From assembly GCF_004833285.1 (NCBI RefSeq), contig NZ_STFG01000002.1, forward strand, positions 186,001 through 250,000: a DNA stretch of 64,000 nucleotides, in the 5' to 3' direction. A program made the translations under genes and the position numbers. Under the pieces are notes generated by a model. It worked only from the letters and a program-made list of their open reading frames with translations. It was not told the origin of the DNA and searched no databases. Within the stretch, counting starts at the first letter, position 1; the number at the start of each line of letters is the position of its first letter. This stretch comes from Lampropedia puyangensis (lineage in GTDB: Bacteria; Pseudomonadota; Gammaproteobacteria; Burkholderiales; Burkholderiaceae_C). Shown piece after piece: positions 28,203 to 37,721 of the stretch.

Positions 28203-28901
28203 TCAAGCGGCCTTGTAGCCAGCGCCTTGGGTCACGGTGCGTGCAATCGGCACGACGTGGCTGACGTAAATGCCGGGGGTGATGACGGTCTCGGGGTTCA
28301 TCTGGCCTAGCTCCAGCACTTCGTGCACGGTGGCAATCGTTGTTTTGGCTGCGGTGGCCATCACCGGACCAAAGTTGCGTGCGGACATGCGGTAGTTCAG
28401 GTTGCCCCAGCGGTCGCCTTGCTCGGCCTTGATCAGGGCCACATCGCCATAAATCGGGTACTCCAGCACGTAGTGGCGGCCATTGATCTCGCGGGTTTCC
28501 TTGCCTTTGGCCAGCTCAGTGCCGTATGCCGTCGGACAGAAAAACGCACCAATGCCAGCACCTGCAGCGCGAATGCGCTCGGCCAGATTGCCTTGGGGCA
28601 CTAGCTCCAGTTCCAACTTGCCACTACGGTACAACGCATCAAACACATACGAGTCAACCTGGCGAGGGAAGCTGCAAATGACTTTGCGCACCTGGCCCGC
28701 TTTGAGCAGAGCAGCCAAGCCTGTGTCGCCATTGCCAGCATTGTTGTTGACCACGGTCAAATCACGTGCGCCATGGTCGATCAAACCATCAATCAGTTCA
28801 TTGGGGATGCCTGCTGTGCCAAAGCCACCGATGAGCACGGTGGCGCCATCTTGTATGTTAGCCAGTGCTTCTCTGACGGTTGGAGTGATCTTGTTGATCA
28901 T
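28203..28901 (-). CDS. pcaI: 3-oxoadipate CoA-transferase subunit A
   Basis: The alpha subunit of the CoA-transferase, 232 residues from the ATG at 28901. The CoA-binding GGFGTAGIPNELIDGL loop is at about 25-40, and VNNNAGNGDTGLAALL follows. The first gene of pcaI-pcaJ-pcaF-SDR-Bug on the minus strand, facing away from the IclR regulator. The frame could begin 15 bp earlier at 28916, but MINKITP is the common start. Confidence 0.92.
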   Translation of the reverse strand: MINKITPTVREALANIQDGATVLIGGFGTAGIPNELIDGLIDHGARDLTVVNNNAGNGDTGLAALLKAGQVRKVICSFPRQVDSYVFDALYRSGKLELELVPQGNLAERIRAAGAGIGAFFCPTAYGTELAKGKETREINGRHYVLEYPIYGDVALIKAEQGDRWGNLNYRMSARNFGPVMATAAKTTIATVHEVLELGQMNPETVITPGIYVSHVVPIARTVTQGAGYKAA

Positions 28902-28928
28902 GTATGTACCTTGCAAAAACCAAAATAA

Positions 28929-28961
28929 GTTCGCATAAAGAACAAATGTTCGCTAAAAGAA
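28929..28961. promoter_or_regulatory. Direct repeats in the pcaI-iclR intergenic region
   Basis: GTTCGCATAAAGAAC (28929-28943) is followed by GTTCGCTAAAAGAA (28948-28961), a 19-bp-period direct repeat. PcaR/PcaU-type IclR regulators bind repeated sites between their own gene and the pca operon, so this is the likely operator. A TATAAT box at 28974-28979 lies just 9 bp before the regulator's ATG. Confidence 0.55.
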
Positions 28962-28987
28962 TTTTATCCTTTTTATAATCTGAGCGA

Positions 28988-29788
28988 ATGCACACAGAAC
29001 CAACGATTTCTAAGGATTTACCCCAGCCCGGCGACAGCTACGTGCAATCGTTTGCACGGGGTTTAGCAGTGATTCGCTCCTTCAATGCGCAGCATGCGGA
29101 GCAAACCTTGAGTGAGGTAGCACTGCATGCAGGACTCACACGCGCTGGCGCGCGCCGCATCTTGCTGACGCTGCAGGCTTTGGGATATGTGGCCTCGGAT
29201 GGCAAGTACTTTCGCTTAACCGCACGTATCCTTGATCTGGGATTTGCCTACTTGTCATCCATGCCCATGTGGGATTTGGCCGAGCCCTTTATGAGTGACT
29301 TCGTCAAGCAGGTGCAGGAGTCCAGCTCGGTGGCGGTGCTCGATGGCACCGATGCGGTGTACGTGCTGCGGGTGCCAACGCAGAAAATCATGCGCATTTC
29401 ATTGGGGGTTGGTTCGCGCTTGCCTGCCTATTGCACATCGCTAGGCCGCGTTTTGCTGGCCGGGTTGGAGCCGCATGAGGTGCGTTCAGTGCTGCAGCAG
29501 TCAGAGATCCGAGCAACTACGCGCAATACGCTCACCGATATTGCGCGTATCGAGAGCTGCATTGCACTGGTGAGAGAACAAGGCTGGTGTTTGGTGGATC
29601 AGGAGTTGGAAGAAGGCCTGATCTCAATGGCCGCGCCTATTCGGGATAAATCGGGAAAAGTAGTCGCGGCCATCAACGTCAGTGGGCAGGCCAATCGCAC
29701 GAATGCGCAGGAAATGCGCGAGAGAATGCTTCAACCACTGCTGCAAGTGGCGCAATCTATTTCCAAGATGGTAATCAGTACGCGCTGA
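28988..29788 (+). CDS. IclR-family regulator of the pca genes (PcaR/PcaU-like)
   Basis: A 266-residue activator or repressor with an N-terminal winged HTH (about 20-80, SFARGLAVIRSFNAQHAEQTLSEVALHAG region) and a C-terminal IclR effector domain containing LGVGSRLPAYCTSLGRVLLA. The latter segment and the linked genes indicate a PcaR-type protein that responds to 3-oxoadipate. It is transcribed away from pcaI. No clear ribosome site precedes the ATG, and the -10 box suggests a transcript starting within a few bases of it. Confidence 0.85.
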   Translation: MHTEPTISKDLPQPGDSYVQSFARGLAVIRSFNAQHAEQTLSEVALHAGLTRAGARRILLTLQALGYVASDGKYFRLTARILDLGFAYLSSMPMWDLAEPFMSDFVKQVQESSSVAVLDGTDAVYVLRVPTQKIMRISLGVGSRLPAYCTSLGRVLLAGLEPHEVRSVLQQSEIRATTRNTLTDIARIESCIALVREQGWCLVDQELEEGLISMAAPIRDKSGKVVAAINVSGQANRTNAQEMRERMLQPLLQVAQSISKMVISTR

Positions 29789-29826
29789 AGTTAACTCAGC
29801 GCACAGTGCTGAGGCAGTGTCAGGGC

Positions 29827-30819
29827 TTATACAGCCAGCGGCTTCTCGATCAGCAATAACGGATTGTCGCTGGCGCGGACGAAGTCGGTCTCACCCATGA
29901 GCAAGTCCAGCATCAGGGTGGCCAAATCATCGGCTAAGGGTTCAGCGTAAGGGCTCTTTTCTTGGTTAACGAGTTTGCGATAGGTGTGGCATTCATCGCA
30001 GGTTTCTGCAAGAACGACTTGGTCTTTGACTTCTTTGCCTTGACTGTCGGTTTTTCCCTCTTGCCCTTGGATTCCTTGGTAGCTAATGCCTTTGGTCGAT
30101 TCGCAGTGGCTGCATTTGACGCGCACCATGTGCCATTCGCTACAGCACAGGCTGCAATGCAGGTAGCGGTGGCCTGCTACGCGTGCACCAATACGCAATA
30201 CGCTGGCAACGGGTGCGCTGCCGCAAATAGGGCAAATGGCGGCAGGTTCTGCATAGGGTACGGCTTGCTCAGGTATGTGCGCTGCAATATGGGCAAACTG
30301 CACTTGCAGGCTGGCCATCACGATGGGGGCAGTGGCTAATTCATCGCGACCCACATTGTCAGCCAGCACTTGCTTGGCCAATGCAATTAAAGCTTCGTCA
30401 TTCTTAGCATGCAGTTGCTGCAGGGCAGGGATCAGGCTTGGTGGAAGCGCGCTGGGCTTTTCTGCGGTGGATTGCTGATGTGTGGCGATCAGTGTATCCA
30501 CCAAACGGCGCAGCGTTTGAGGCCAGGTTGAGGGCAGCGCTTCGGCTTTAGAGAGCAGTGGCATGCCGTTGGCATTGGCTTGCTCGATGGAGGTTTTTGA
30601 TAGAGGCTTTGGTGTGGGCAGGTCTTTGCACACCTGTTGTTGTGCGAGTACCAATTGCGCGGTAAAGCGCAAATAGTCAGCAATCGGATTGCCTTCTGCC
30701 AGTTGCAATAAGCGTGCTGCACGATCTTGAAACAACATGGCTGGTTGCGGCAGGATGATGCGGGGAAAACTGATGCCGTCGAGTGCTTCGATTTCACCGG
30801 GTTGAAGAATGCGTTGCAT
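29827..30819 (-). CDS. fdhE: Formate dehydrogenase accessory protein FdhE
   Basis: A cytoplasmic factor needed for activity of membrane formate dehydrogenases. The 330-residue protein has four CxxC-type motifs in the C-terminal half (CPICGS, CSLCCSEW, CSHCES, CDECHTY), which bind iron in the E. coli protein. It lies about 170 bp after the gamma subunit on the same strand. The two are separated by a strong GC-rich hairpin. Confidence 0.93.
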   Translation of the reverse strand: MQRILQPGEIEALDGISFPRIILPQPAMLFQDRAARLLQLAEGNPIADYLRFTAQLVLAQQQVCKDLPTPKPLSKTSIEQANANGMPLLSKAEALPSTWPQTLRRLVDTLIATHQQSTAEKPSALPPSLIPALQQLHAKNDEALIALAKQVLADNVGRDELATAPIVMASLQVQFAHIAAHIPEQAVPYAEPAAICPICGSAPVASVLRIGARVAGHRYLHCSLCCSEWHMVRVKCSHCESTKGISYQGIQGQEGKTDSQGKEVKDQVVLAETCDECHTYRKLVNQEKSPYAEPLADDLATLMLDLLMGETDFVRASDNPLLLIEKPLAV

Positions 30820-30855
30820 GGCGGTGTAGACAATCGTGAGTGGAAGAGACTAAAA

Positions 30856-30885
30856 CACAACGCCGGGTGTATGCCCGGCGTTGTG
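30856..30885 (-). terminator. GC-rich hairpin between fdnI and fdhE
   Basis: A 12-bp perfect stem CACAACGCCGGG/CCCGGCGTTGTG with a 6-nt loop and only four T residues after it on the minus strand. It probably acts as a partial terminator that lowers fdhE expression relative to the structural genes. Confidence 0.55.
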
Positions 30886-30991
30886 GAGGATGCGCGTCGG
30901 CCTTGGATTGGCTCATTGTCGCACCATCGTAAAGCGATGGCATCTACAAAGAACCTGCAAGAGCCTTGGCTGCCAACGAGGTGCCGTGTAT

Positions 30992-31744
30992 TCAAGTGGG
31001 CGAGCGTTTGGCTGCAGCCTGTTGAGTAGCCGCAACTGGGCTTTGTTGGGCTTGGTGCTCTTGTGCGAGTTGTTCTTCTCGCTCGACCACTTCGTCATAC
31101 CACAGGCGGTGATTGCGGCGGGCCCAAGCGTAGCTGACTGTGCCGCGAGTCATGGCTTTGATGGATCCCTTGACCCAGATCGCTGCATAGATATGCACGA
31201 TGATGGAGGTGATCAAACCAAAGCCAAATAAGGCGTGCAGTAAGGATGCCCAGCGTCGCACATCAATGGGGAAGTAGGCACTGAAGTATTGTTTCCACAT
31301 GATGACTCCTGTGACCAGCAACCCGATCATGCTGATGAGCAACACCCAGAACAAGATTTTTTGGCCCGCGTTGTATTTGCCGATCGGCGGCAGGTTTTCT
31401 TCGCGGTTGTTGAGCATGTCCATGGGCTGCTTCATCCACTGGATGTCTGCTTTGTCCAGAAAATTGTGGTGCCAGAAACGGATCACCAAACCGCTGAACG
31501 AAACGAACATCACCAAGCCGATGAACGGATGCAGAATTCGCGTCCATGGTCCACCACCGAGAACGGCGGTAAGGAAGAACATGGAGGGATGAAACAGCGC
31601 CAAACCAGACAACGCGAGCAACACGAAACTGATTGCGGTAATCCAATGGTTCGTGCGTTCGTTGGGGGTGTAACGCTGAATTGCTGGTTTACCTTGCGAG
31701 TCGGTGGCAAAGTCTGTGGGAGTGGGGCGGTGTGCTTTACTCAT
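30992..31744 (-). CDS. fdnI: Formate dehydrogenase gamma subunit, cytochrome b556
   Basis: The membrane subunit that takes electrons from the beta subunit to quinone. From the ATG at 31744 it is 250 residues, with four membrane helices (about 38-60, 75-95, 138-160, 175-198) and conserved histidines (in NERTNHW, RFWHHNF and IVHIYAA) able to bind two haems. The C-terminal 30 residues are Ala/Gln-rich and extend beyond the E. coli protein. The start overlaps the beta subunit gene by 8 bp. Confidence 0.93.
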   Translation of the reverse strand: MSKAHRPTPTDFATDSQGKPAIQRYTPNERTNHWITAISFVLLALSGLALFHPSMFFLTAVLGGGPWTRILHPFIGLVMFVSFSGLVIRFWHHNFLDKADIQWMKQPMDMLNNREENLPPIGKYNAGQKILFWVLLISMIGLLVTGVIMWKQYFSAYFPIDVRRWASLLHALFGFGLITSIIVHIYAAIWVKGSIKAMTRGTVSYAWARRNHRLWYDEVVEREEQLAQEHQAQQSPVAATQQAAAKRSPT

Positions 31745-32726
31745 GGTGTGCCTCCTCCTTGGCAGGCTCTGCCTTGCCATGCGCAGCATGGTGCTCGTGC
31801 GGGTCTTTTACGCCAGCAGCATTGCGCCGTGCCAGTGCCTCAGCAGTGGTTTCGTCTTCATCCTTGTGGCTTGGTTCGTTTGGGCCAACACGGGTGTAGT
31901 GGAAAAAACCGCCAATAGCTGCCAGTGCCATACCTGCCAATGCCAGTGGTTTGGCCACACCTTTCCAAACGGCCACCATTGGGCTGATTTTGGGCTTGTC
32001 AGGTAGACCGTGGTAGAGCGATGGTTTGTCTGCATGGTGCAGCACGTACATGACGTGCGTGCCGCCTACACCAGCCGGGTTGTAGAGGCCAGCATGTTCA
32101 AAACCCCGTTCTTTCAAGTCTTCAATGCGTGTTTCGGCCTGATCAATCATGGACTTCTTGGTGCCAAACATGATGGCGCCAGTCGGGCAAGTTTTGACAC
32201 AGGCTGGCTCTTGCCCGACTGATACGCGGTCAGAGCAGAGTGTGCATTTATAGGCTTTGTTGTCCTTCTTGGAGATGCGGGGTACGTTGAAGGGACAGCC
32301 CGTGACGCAGTAACCGCAGCCAATGCAGTTTTCCTCGTGGAAATCCACAATACCGTTGGTGTACTGAATGATGGCGCCGGGCGAGGGGCAAGCTTTGAGG
32401 CAGCCTGGATCTTCGCAGTGCATGCAGCCATCTTTGCGGATTAGCCATTCAAGGTTGTCGGTTTCCGGGTTTTCATACTCGGAAAAGCGCATCACCGTCC
32501 ACGAATTTTCGGTCAAGTCCATGGGGTTGTCGTAGACCCCATGGTTGACGCCTACGTCGTCACGCAGGTCATTCCACTCCATGCAGGCAGTTTGGCAAGC
32601 CTTGCAGCCAATGCATTTGGAGACGTCGATGAGTTTGGCCACTTCACCCGAGCGCGGTTCGCGCGCTTGCGGTGAAGGGGTTGTGGTGGCGGAGCGCCGT
32701 TTGATATCAAGAGATTGCAATGCCAT
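31737..32726 (-). CDS. fdnH: Formate dehydrogenase iron-sulfur beta subunit
   Basis: A 329-residue electron-transfer subunit with four [4Fe-4S] motifs: [44 protein letters not shown] and [22 protein letters not shown] single membrane helix near residue 255-275 ([16 protein letters not shown]) anchors it to the periplasmic side. The His/Glu-rich tail is longer than in E. coli. It begins 10 bp after fdnG. Confidence 0.96.
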   Translation of the reverse strand: MALQSLDIKRRSATTTPSPQAREPRSGEVAKLIDVSKCIGCKACQTACMEWNDLRDDVGVNHGVYDNPMDLTENSWTVMRFSEYENPETDNLEWLIRKDGCMHCEDPGCLKACPSPGAIIQYTNGIVDFHEENCIGCGYCVTGCPFNVPRISKKDNKAYKCTLCSDRVSVGQEPACVKTCPTGAIMFGTKKSMIDQAETRIEDLKERGFEHAGLYNPAGVGGTHVMYVLHHADKPSLYHGLPDKPKISPMVAVWKGVAKPLALAGMALAAIGGFFHYTRVGPNEPSHKDEDETTAEALARRNAAGVKDPHEHHAAHGKAEPAKEEAHHE

Positions 32727-32736
32727 AGGTCACTCC

Positions 32737-35700
32737 TTAAACCTTTTCAACCTTGACCAAGAAGCTCTTGGATTCAGGCGTGAAGGAGTTTCCGTCCCCC
32801 ACGTACGGTGTCAGGATGTTGGCCAGGAAGCCCGGCTTGGTCACCCCTTTGAAACCCCAGTGGATGGGCACACCCACATGGTGGATGGTTTTGCCATCAA
32901 TTTGCATGGGCTTGATGCGTTTGGTCACCACTGCGGCAGCTTTGATATAGCCGCGTTTGGAACTGACCTTGACATGGTCGCCTGCCTTGATGCCCAACTC
33001 ATTGGCCAGCGCTTCGCCAATCTCAACGATTTGCTCGGGCTGGATGATGGAGTTCAGTAACGCATGCTTAGTCCAGTAGTGGAAGTGTTCCGTCAGACGG
33101 TAGGTTGTTCCAACGTGTGGGAATTCATCAGGCGTGCCGAATGTTTCCCACGTTCCTTTGAAGACCCGTGCTGCTGGCGAGCTGGTGGCCTTAGGATTGT
33201 CGCGGTACATCGGGTTGTAGCCCAGTGGAGTGTCGAACGGTTCGTAATGCGTAGGAAAGGGCCCTTCGGCTAAGCCTTTGCGCGAGAAGAAACGAGCAAC
33301 ACCTTCGGGATTCATGATGAACGGACCAGCGCCCACTTCCGGTGCGGAGGTGATAGCAAAGTCAGGCACATCGGGGCCTACCCAGGCAGAGCCATTCCAT
33401 TCCACCAAGGTACGGTGGCGGTTGAAGGGCTGACCTTGTACATCGGCAGAAGCGCGGTTGTACAAGATGCGGCGGTTCAGCGGCCAAGCCCAAGCCCAAT
33501 TCAGCGTGTTACCAATGCCGGTAGGGTCGGAGTTGTCGCGCCGCGCCATCATGTTGCCCGCTTCTGTCCAAGAGCCACCATATATCCAGCAGCCTGAAGC
33601 CGTGCTTCCATCGTCCCGTAACTCCGCAAAACTGGAGATTTGTTGGCCTGCTTTGCGCAGCACTTTGGTCGGATCTTTTGGATCCACCAAATCTATCAAG
33701 GCCTTGCCGTTGAGCTCTTTGGCCACTTCGTGTGGATGAGGTTCGTGCTCTTGGGCATACGGCCAGTCCACACTCAAGATGGCATCAGGATAGGCACCGC
33801 CTTCTTCTTGGTAGAGCTTGCGAATGCGCAGGAACAGCTCTGACATGATGTGGATGTCGTTGCGTGCTAGGCCAGGCGGCTCAGCTGCTTTCCAGTGCCA
33901 TTGCAGCACGCGGCTTGAGCTGACTACCTCTCCCTCATCTTCTGCAAAGCAGGTGGTTGGCAGGCGGAATACTTCAGTCTGGATCGATGCAGTATCTACA
34001 TCGTTGTACTCGCCAAAATTTTTCCAGAATTCCGACGTCTCTGTCGCTAGCGGATCCATCACGACCAAGAACTTCAGCTTTGATAGCCCTGAACGTACGC
34101 GATGACTACTGGCTAGCGCCGCAATCGGGTTAAAGCCCTGCGCCAGGTAGCCATTGACTTTGCCCTGATTCATCAACTCGAAAATTTGCAGCATGTCGTA
34201 CTGCTTGTCGAGTTTAGGTAGGTAGTCGTAACCCCAGTTGTTTTCGGCAGTGGCATTCTTGCCATACCAAGCTTTCATCAGGCTGACATGGAATTTCGGG
34301 TAGTTCTGCCAGTAGCTGATTTGTCCTTGGCGCAACGGTTTTTGCGTGCGTGAGCCAATGTATTGCTGGTAGTCCTGTTCTTGCTCAAATGGCATAGACA
34401 GGTAGCCTGGCAAACTGGCAGAGAGCAGGCCTAGATCGGTCAAACCCTGAATGTTAGAGTGACCGCGCAGCGCGTTCATGCCTCCGCCAGCAATACCAAT
34501 GTTGCCGCATAGCAATTGCACCATCGCCCCTGTGCGCAGAATTTGCGCACCAATGGAGTGTTGCGTCCATCCCAATGCATACAGAATAGTCGCTGCGCGG
34601 CCTGCTACGGCGGTGCTGGCAAATTTCTCGGCCACATGCAGGAATTTGGCGGCAGGCGTTCCGCATACGCGCTCTACCATTTCTGGTGTGCAGTTGGCGT
34701 AATGCTGCTTCATTAACTGGTAAACGCAGCGCGGGTGTTGCAGCGTGGGGTCGGTTTTTACAAACCCGTCTTCGCCTAACTCGTAATCCCACGATTTTTT
34801 ATCGTAGCTGCGTGTTTCCTCGTTATAGCCCGAGAAAATACCATCCACAAACTCAAAGTCATCGCGCACGATGAACGTGAAGTCGGTGTAATTTTTCACA
34901 TACTCGTGATGGATCTTGTCGTTAGCCAGCAGGTAATTGATGATCCCGCCAAGGAAAACAATATCCGATCCCGTACGGATAGGCGCGTAAAAATCCGCGA
35001 CTGAGGCCGAGCGGTTAAAACGAGGATCGACCACCATGAAGTGCGCTTTGTTATGCGCCTTCGCTTCGGTAACCCATTTAAACCCACAAGGGTGTGCTTC
35101 AGCGGCATTGCCGCCCATGATCAGGATAACGTCCGCATTCTTGATATCTACCCAGTGGTTCGTCATCGCTCCACGGCCAAACGTCGGGGCAAGACCTGCC
35201 ACCGTCGGGCCGTGTCAGACACGGGCTTGGTTATCGAATGCGAGAAGGCCCCAGTTGCGGGCTACTTTATGTGTGATGTATCCGGCTTCGCTGGTGGCTG
35301 CAGAAGCGGCCAACATACCAGTCGTGGTCCAGCGGTTGACGGTTTGGCCTTTGTCGTTTTTTTCAACGAAGTTGGCATCCCTGTCATCCTTCATTTTGCG
35401 GGCAATGCGGTCTAGCGCTTCGTCCCACGAAATGTCGCTCCACTCGGTTGCGCCTGGCGCACGGTATTGTGGTTTGAGCAGGCGGTTGGGGCTGTTGATG
35501 ATGTCCAGCAGCGAAGCGCCTTTGGGGCAGAGCGTACCGCGGTTGACCGGATGGTCTGGGTCGCCTTCGACGTGGATGACGGATAGCTTGGCATTTTTGC
35601 CGCCGTCGCCAAGCGAGTACATCAAAATGCCGCAGCCGACTGAGCAGTATGTACAGGTCTGACGGGTTACTGTGGTCGCGGCAAGCTTGTATTGCCGAAC

Positions 35701-35805
35701 CTCAGCCAGTGCGACTGCGGGCGAAAAGCCCATTACAGCCAAACTGGATCCCGCCAGAGCCGAACCAGTCACTTTCATGAACTGGCGTCTGGAGAGTTGC
35801 ACCAT
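32737..35805 (-). CDS. fdnG: Formate dehydrogenase alpha subunit, selenocysteine-containing
   Basis: The catalytic molybdo-bis-MGD subunit that oxidises formate in the periplasm. The true product is 1022 residues and reads through an in-frame TGA at 35215-35217, which encodes selenocysteine 197; the flanking residues NQARV-Sec-HGPTVAGLAPTF match E. coli FdnG. The start at 35805 gives a twin-arginine signal (SRRQFMK, residues 5-11). The [4Fe-4S] cysteines are 51, 54, 58 and 93. A GGTCT-loop hairpin follows the TGA. Automatic callers split this into two genes of 220 and 821 residues. SelA and SelB are encoded at 20703-24076. Confidence 0.96.
35180..35217 (-). promoter_or_regulatory. Bacterial SECIS element in fdnG
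   Basis: Directly after the TGA (35217-35215) the mRNA can fold with GGCA/TGCC around a GGTCT loop (35200-35188), the SelB-recognised apex known from E. coli fdhF and fdnG. Stem boundaries are estimated by eye. Confidence 0.75.
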
Positions 35806-36155
35806 GGGGTAATCCTTTCTAGTGAAGGATGCGAAATCAAGAATTAGAACGTGCAGATTGTAATGTGAACGCTGCAATTAGGCTTAGGCACAGCTAGAAC
35901 TCGCAGGCTTGTGAGGTGTACAGTTCTGTTTGTTATGCTGCTTGCTGCGGCCCATTGCATACATTTGCCTGCTAAATTGAAGCCGATATGCGGGCTTTGC
36001 CCGATGTTTGGTGTGGAGTGAGGGTGTCTAGGTGGTCGACGGATCAAAACAATTCTGAGTGGCGATTGAGGGTATTGTGAAATTTTTGTGTCTATCGCCA
36101 CGCGGCGGCGTTACCAATGCCCGCACAGATGCGTATAAAAGAGGATGAGCAACCC
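35806..36155. other. Divergent intergenic region between fdnG and moeB
   Basis: No gene is supported here. It carries the fdnG promoter on the minus strand and the moeB promoter on the plus strand. One feature stands out: GTGGCGAT (36059-36066) and ATCGCCAC (36094-36101), an inverted repeat with a 27-nt T-rich loop. No ModE-type box was seen. Confidence 0.5.
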
Positions 36156-36917
36156 ATGATGGATGACCAGCAATTGATGCGTTATGCACGCCATGTGCTG
36201 CTAGATGAAATTGATATTGATGGGCAAGAGCGTTTGTTGAACAGCCGCATTTTGGTTGTGGGATGCGGAGGTTTGGGGCATGCAGCCGCTGCGTATTTGA
36301 CGGCAGCAGGTGTTGGCACTCTGTGGCTGGCTGATGACGATGTGGTGGATGCCACGAATTTGCAGCGCCAGTTCTTATTTTTACCAAGTGATGTGGGGCA
36401 GCCTAAAGCACAAGTGTTGGCGCAGCGGTTGGCGCATCAGAACCCTGATGCCACGATTCGCCCGCTGGTTGAGAGGTTGACGCAAGAGCGCATTGTCGGT
36501 GTGCTTGGGCAAGTCGATGTGGTGCTGGATTGCAGCGATAACTTTGCGACCCGCCATGCAATCAACCGCGCCAGTTTGCGAACCCAGACGCCGCTGGTTA
36601 TGGGGGCTGCAACCCGTTTCGAGGGGCAGTTGAGTGTGTTTGATCCCCGGTTGGATGACTCGCCATGCTATGCATGCCTTTTTGAAGAAGGGCAGGCCGA
36701 TGATGGCGCATGTGCCGTTTTTGGGGTTTTTTCCCCATTGGTGGGGATGGTGGGAACCGCGCAAGCCACGGAGGCACTCAAACTGTTGCTGGGTATTGGC
36801 GCAGTCGCTTGCAAACAGTTGGTGCTGTTTAATGCGTTACAGGCAGGAACGCAAACGTGGGCGTTGAAAAAGAAGCCTCTTTGTGCCGTTTGCGGGCACT
36901 GGAAACGTTGTCGGTAG
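36156..36917 (+). CDS. moeB: Molybdopterin-synthase adenylyltransferase MoeB
   Basis: It adenylates the C-terminal glycine of MoaD for sulfur transfer in molybdopterin synthesis. The ATG at 36156 (or 36159) follows an AGAGGAT ribosome site and gives 253 residues; the frame opens at 36117. Seen: the ATP motif GCGGLGHAAAAYLTAAGVG, DATNLQRQ with the arginine finger, and two zinc CxxC pairs (CYACLF and CAVCGHW). ThiF is the main alternative, but moaD, moaC, moeA and mog in this window favour MoeB. Confidence 0.85.
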   Translation: MMDDQQLMRYARHVLLDEIDIDGQERLLNSRILVVGCGGLGHAAAAYLTAAGVGTLWLADDDVVDATNLQRQFLFLPSDVGQPKAQVLAQRLAHQNPDATIRPLVERLTQERIVGVLGQVDVVLDCSDNFATRHAINRASLRTQTPLVMGAATRFEGQLSVFDPRLDDSPCYACLFEEGQADDGACAVFGVFSPLVGMVGTAQATEALKLLLGIGAVACKQLVLFNALQAGTQTWALKKKPLCAVCGHWKRCR

Positions 36918-36956
36918 CAATTCGAGTGCGCTGTAGTAGCGTATGCGATGCTGCAT

Positions 36957-37466
36957 TTATGGGGTGATGGCTTTCCAATCACCACTTTTGCCGCCTTCCT
37001 TTTCGAGCAGGCGCACCTGCTCAATCACCATGCCTTTGTCGATCGCCTTGAGCATGTCGTAGATGGTCAGCAGGCCAATGGATGCCCCGGTTAGGGCCTC
37101 CATCTCAACGCCCGTTTTGCCAACGGTTTGCGCAGTCACATGGATGTGTACACGATAGGCACTGTCATCCAACGTAAACGCCACATTCAAATGCGTCAGT
37201 GGAAGTGGGTGGCACAGCGGAATCAGCGATGACGTTTGCTTAGCACCCTGGATGGCGGCAATGCGCGCAATGCCCAGTACGTCGCCCTTGGGACTGGCTT
37301 CTTTGGGGTTTTTCAATGCAGCAAAAGTAGCAGATGAGAGGGCGATGCTGCCATGCGCAACCGCTTTGCGGTGGGTTGCTTGCTTGTGTCCCACATCGAC
37401 CATCCAGGCTTGGCCTTCAGCGTCAAAGTGGTTGAGTCCAGAGGCGTTCGATGTAGTGGCGGTCAT
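36957..37466 (-). CDS. moaC: Cyclic pyranopterin monophosphate synthase MoaC
   Basis: With MoaA it makes cyclic pyranopterin monophosphate, the first cofactor intermediate. The 169-residue protein has [15 protein letters not shown] and [11 protein letters not shown], the catalytic segments of the family. It converges with moeB and diverges from modA. moaA itself is not in the window. Confidence 0.95.
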   Translation of the reverse strand: MTATTSNASGLNHFDAEGQAWMVDVGHKQATHRKAVAHGSIALSSATFAALKNPKEASPKGDVLGIARIAAIQGAKQTSSLIPLCHPLPLTHLNVAFTLDDSAYRVHIHVTAQTVGKTGVEMEALTGASIGLLTIYDMLKAIDKGMVIEQVRLLEKEGGKSGDWKAITP

Positions 37467-37642
37467 GCTAATAGAGAAGTCGCGTGATTTACTGTGCAGC
37501 GGTATGTGGCCGCTTGTGCGCCAATCGTTTTGGCACGAGAGGCGCTACTGTAGCAAATGTGCTAATCCTGCCGGTGTTAGCCATGCCGTGCGTGGGTGTG
37601 CGCAGAGGAAAGTCATTTTTTTCTATATGACGTGGTGCTTTT

Positions 37643-37666
37643 CGTTGTGTCTGGTTGTATATTACG
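37643..37666 (+). promoter_or_regulatory. Candidate ModE box upstream of modA
   Basis: CGTTGTGTC-N6-TATATTACG spans exactly 24 bp, the spacing of the ModE consensus CGnTATATA-N6-TATATAnCG as I recall it. The right arm matches 7 of 8 fixed positions and the left arm 5 of 8. It lies 56 bp upstream of the modA ATG, which fits molybdate-dependent repression of modABC. Confidence 0.6.
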
Positions 37667-37721
37667 CGCTTTGATACGTCCAGCCATGTGCTGCCATCTT
37701 GCTTTGAGGAGTTGAATCACC

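Noticed and set aside
35203-35217. Frameshift or pseudogene in the formate dehydrogenase alpha subunit
   Set aside because: The interruption is a single in-frame TGA at the known Sec position, with SECIS-like sequence and selA/selB present.
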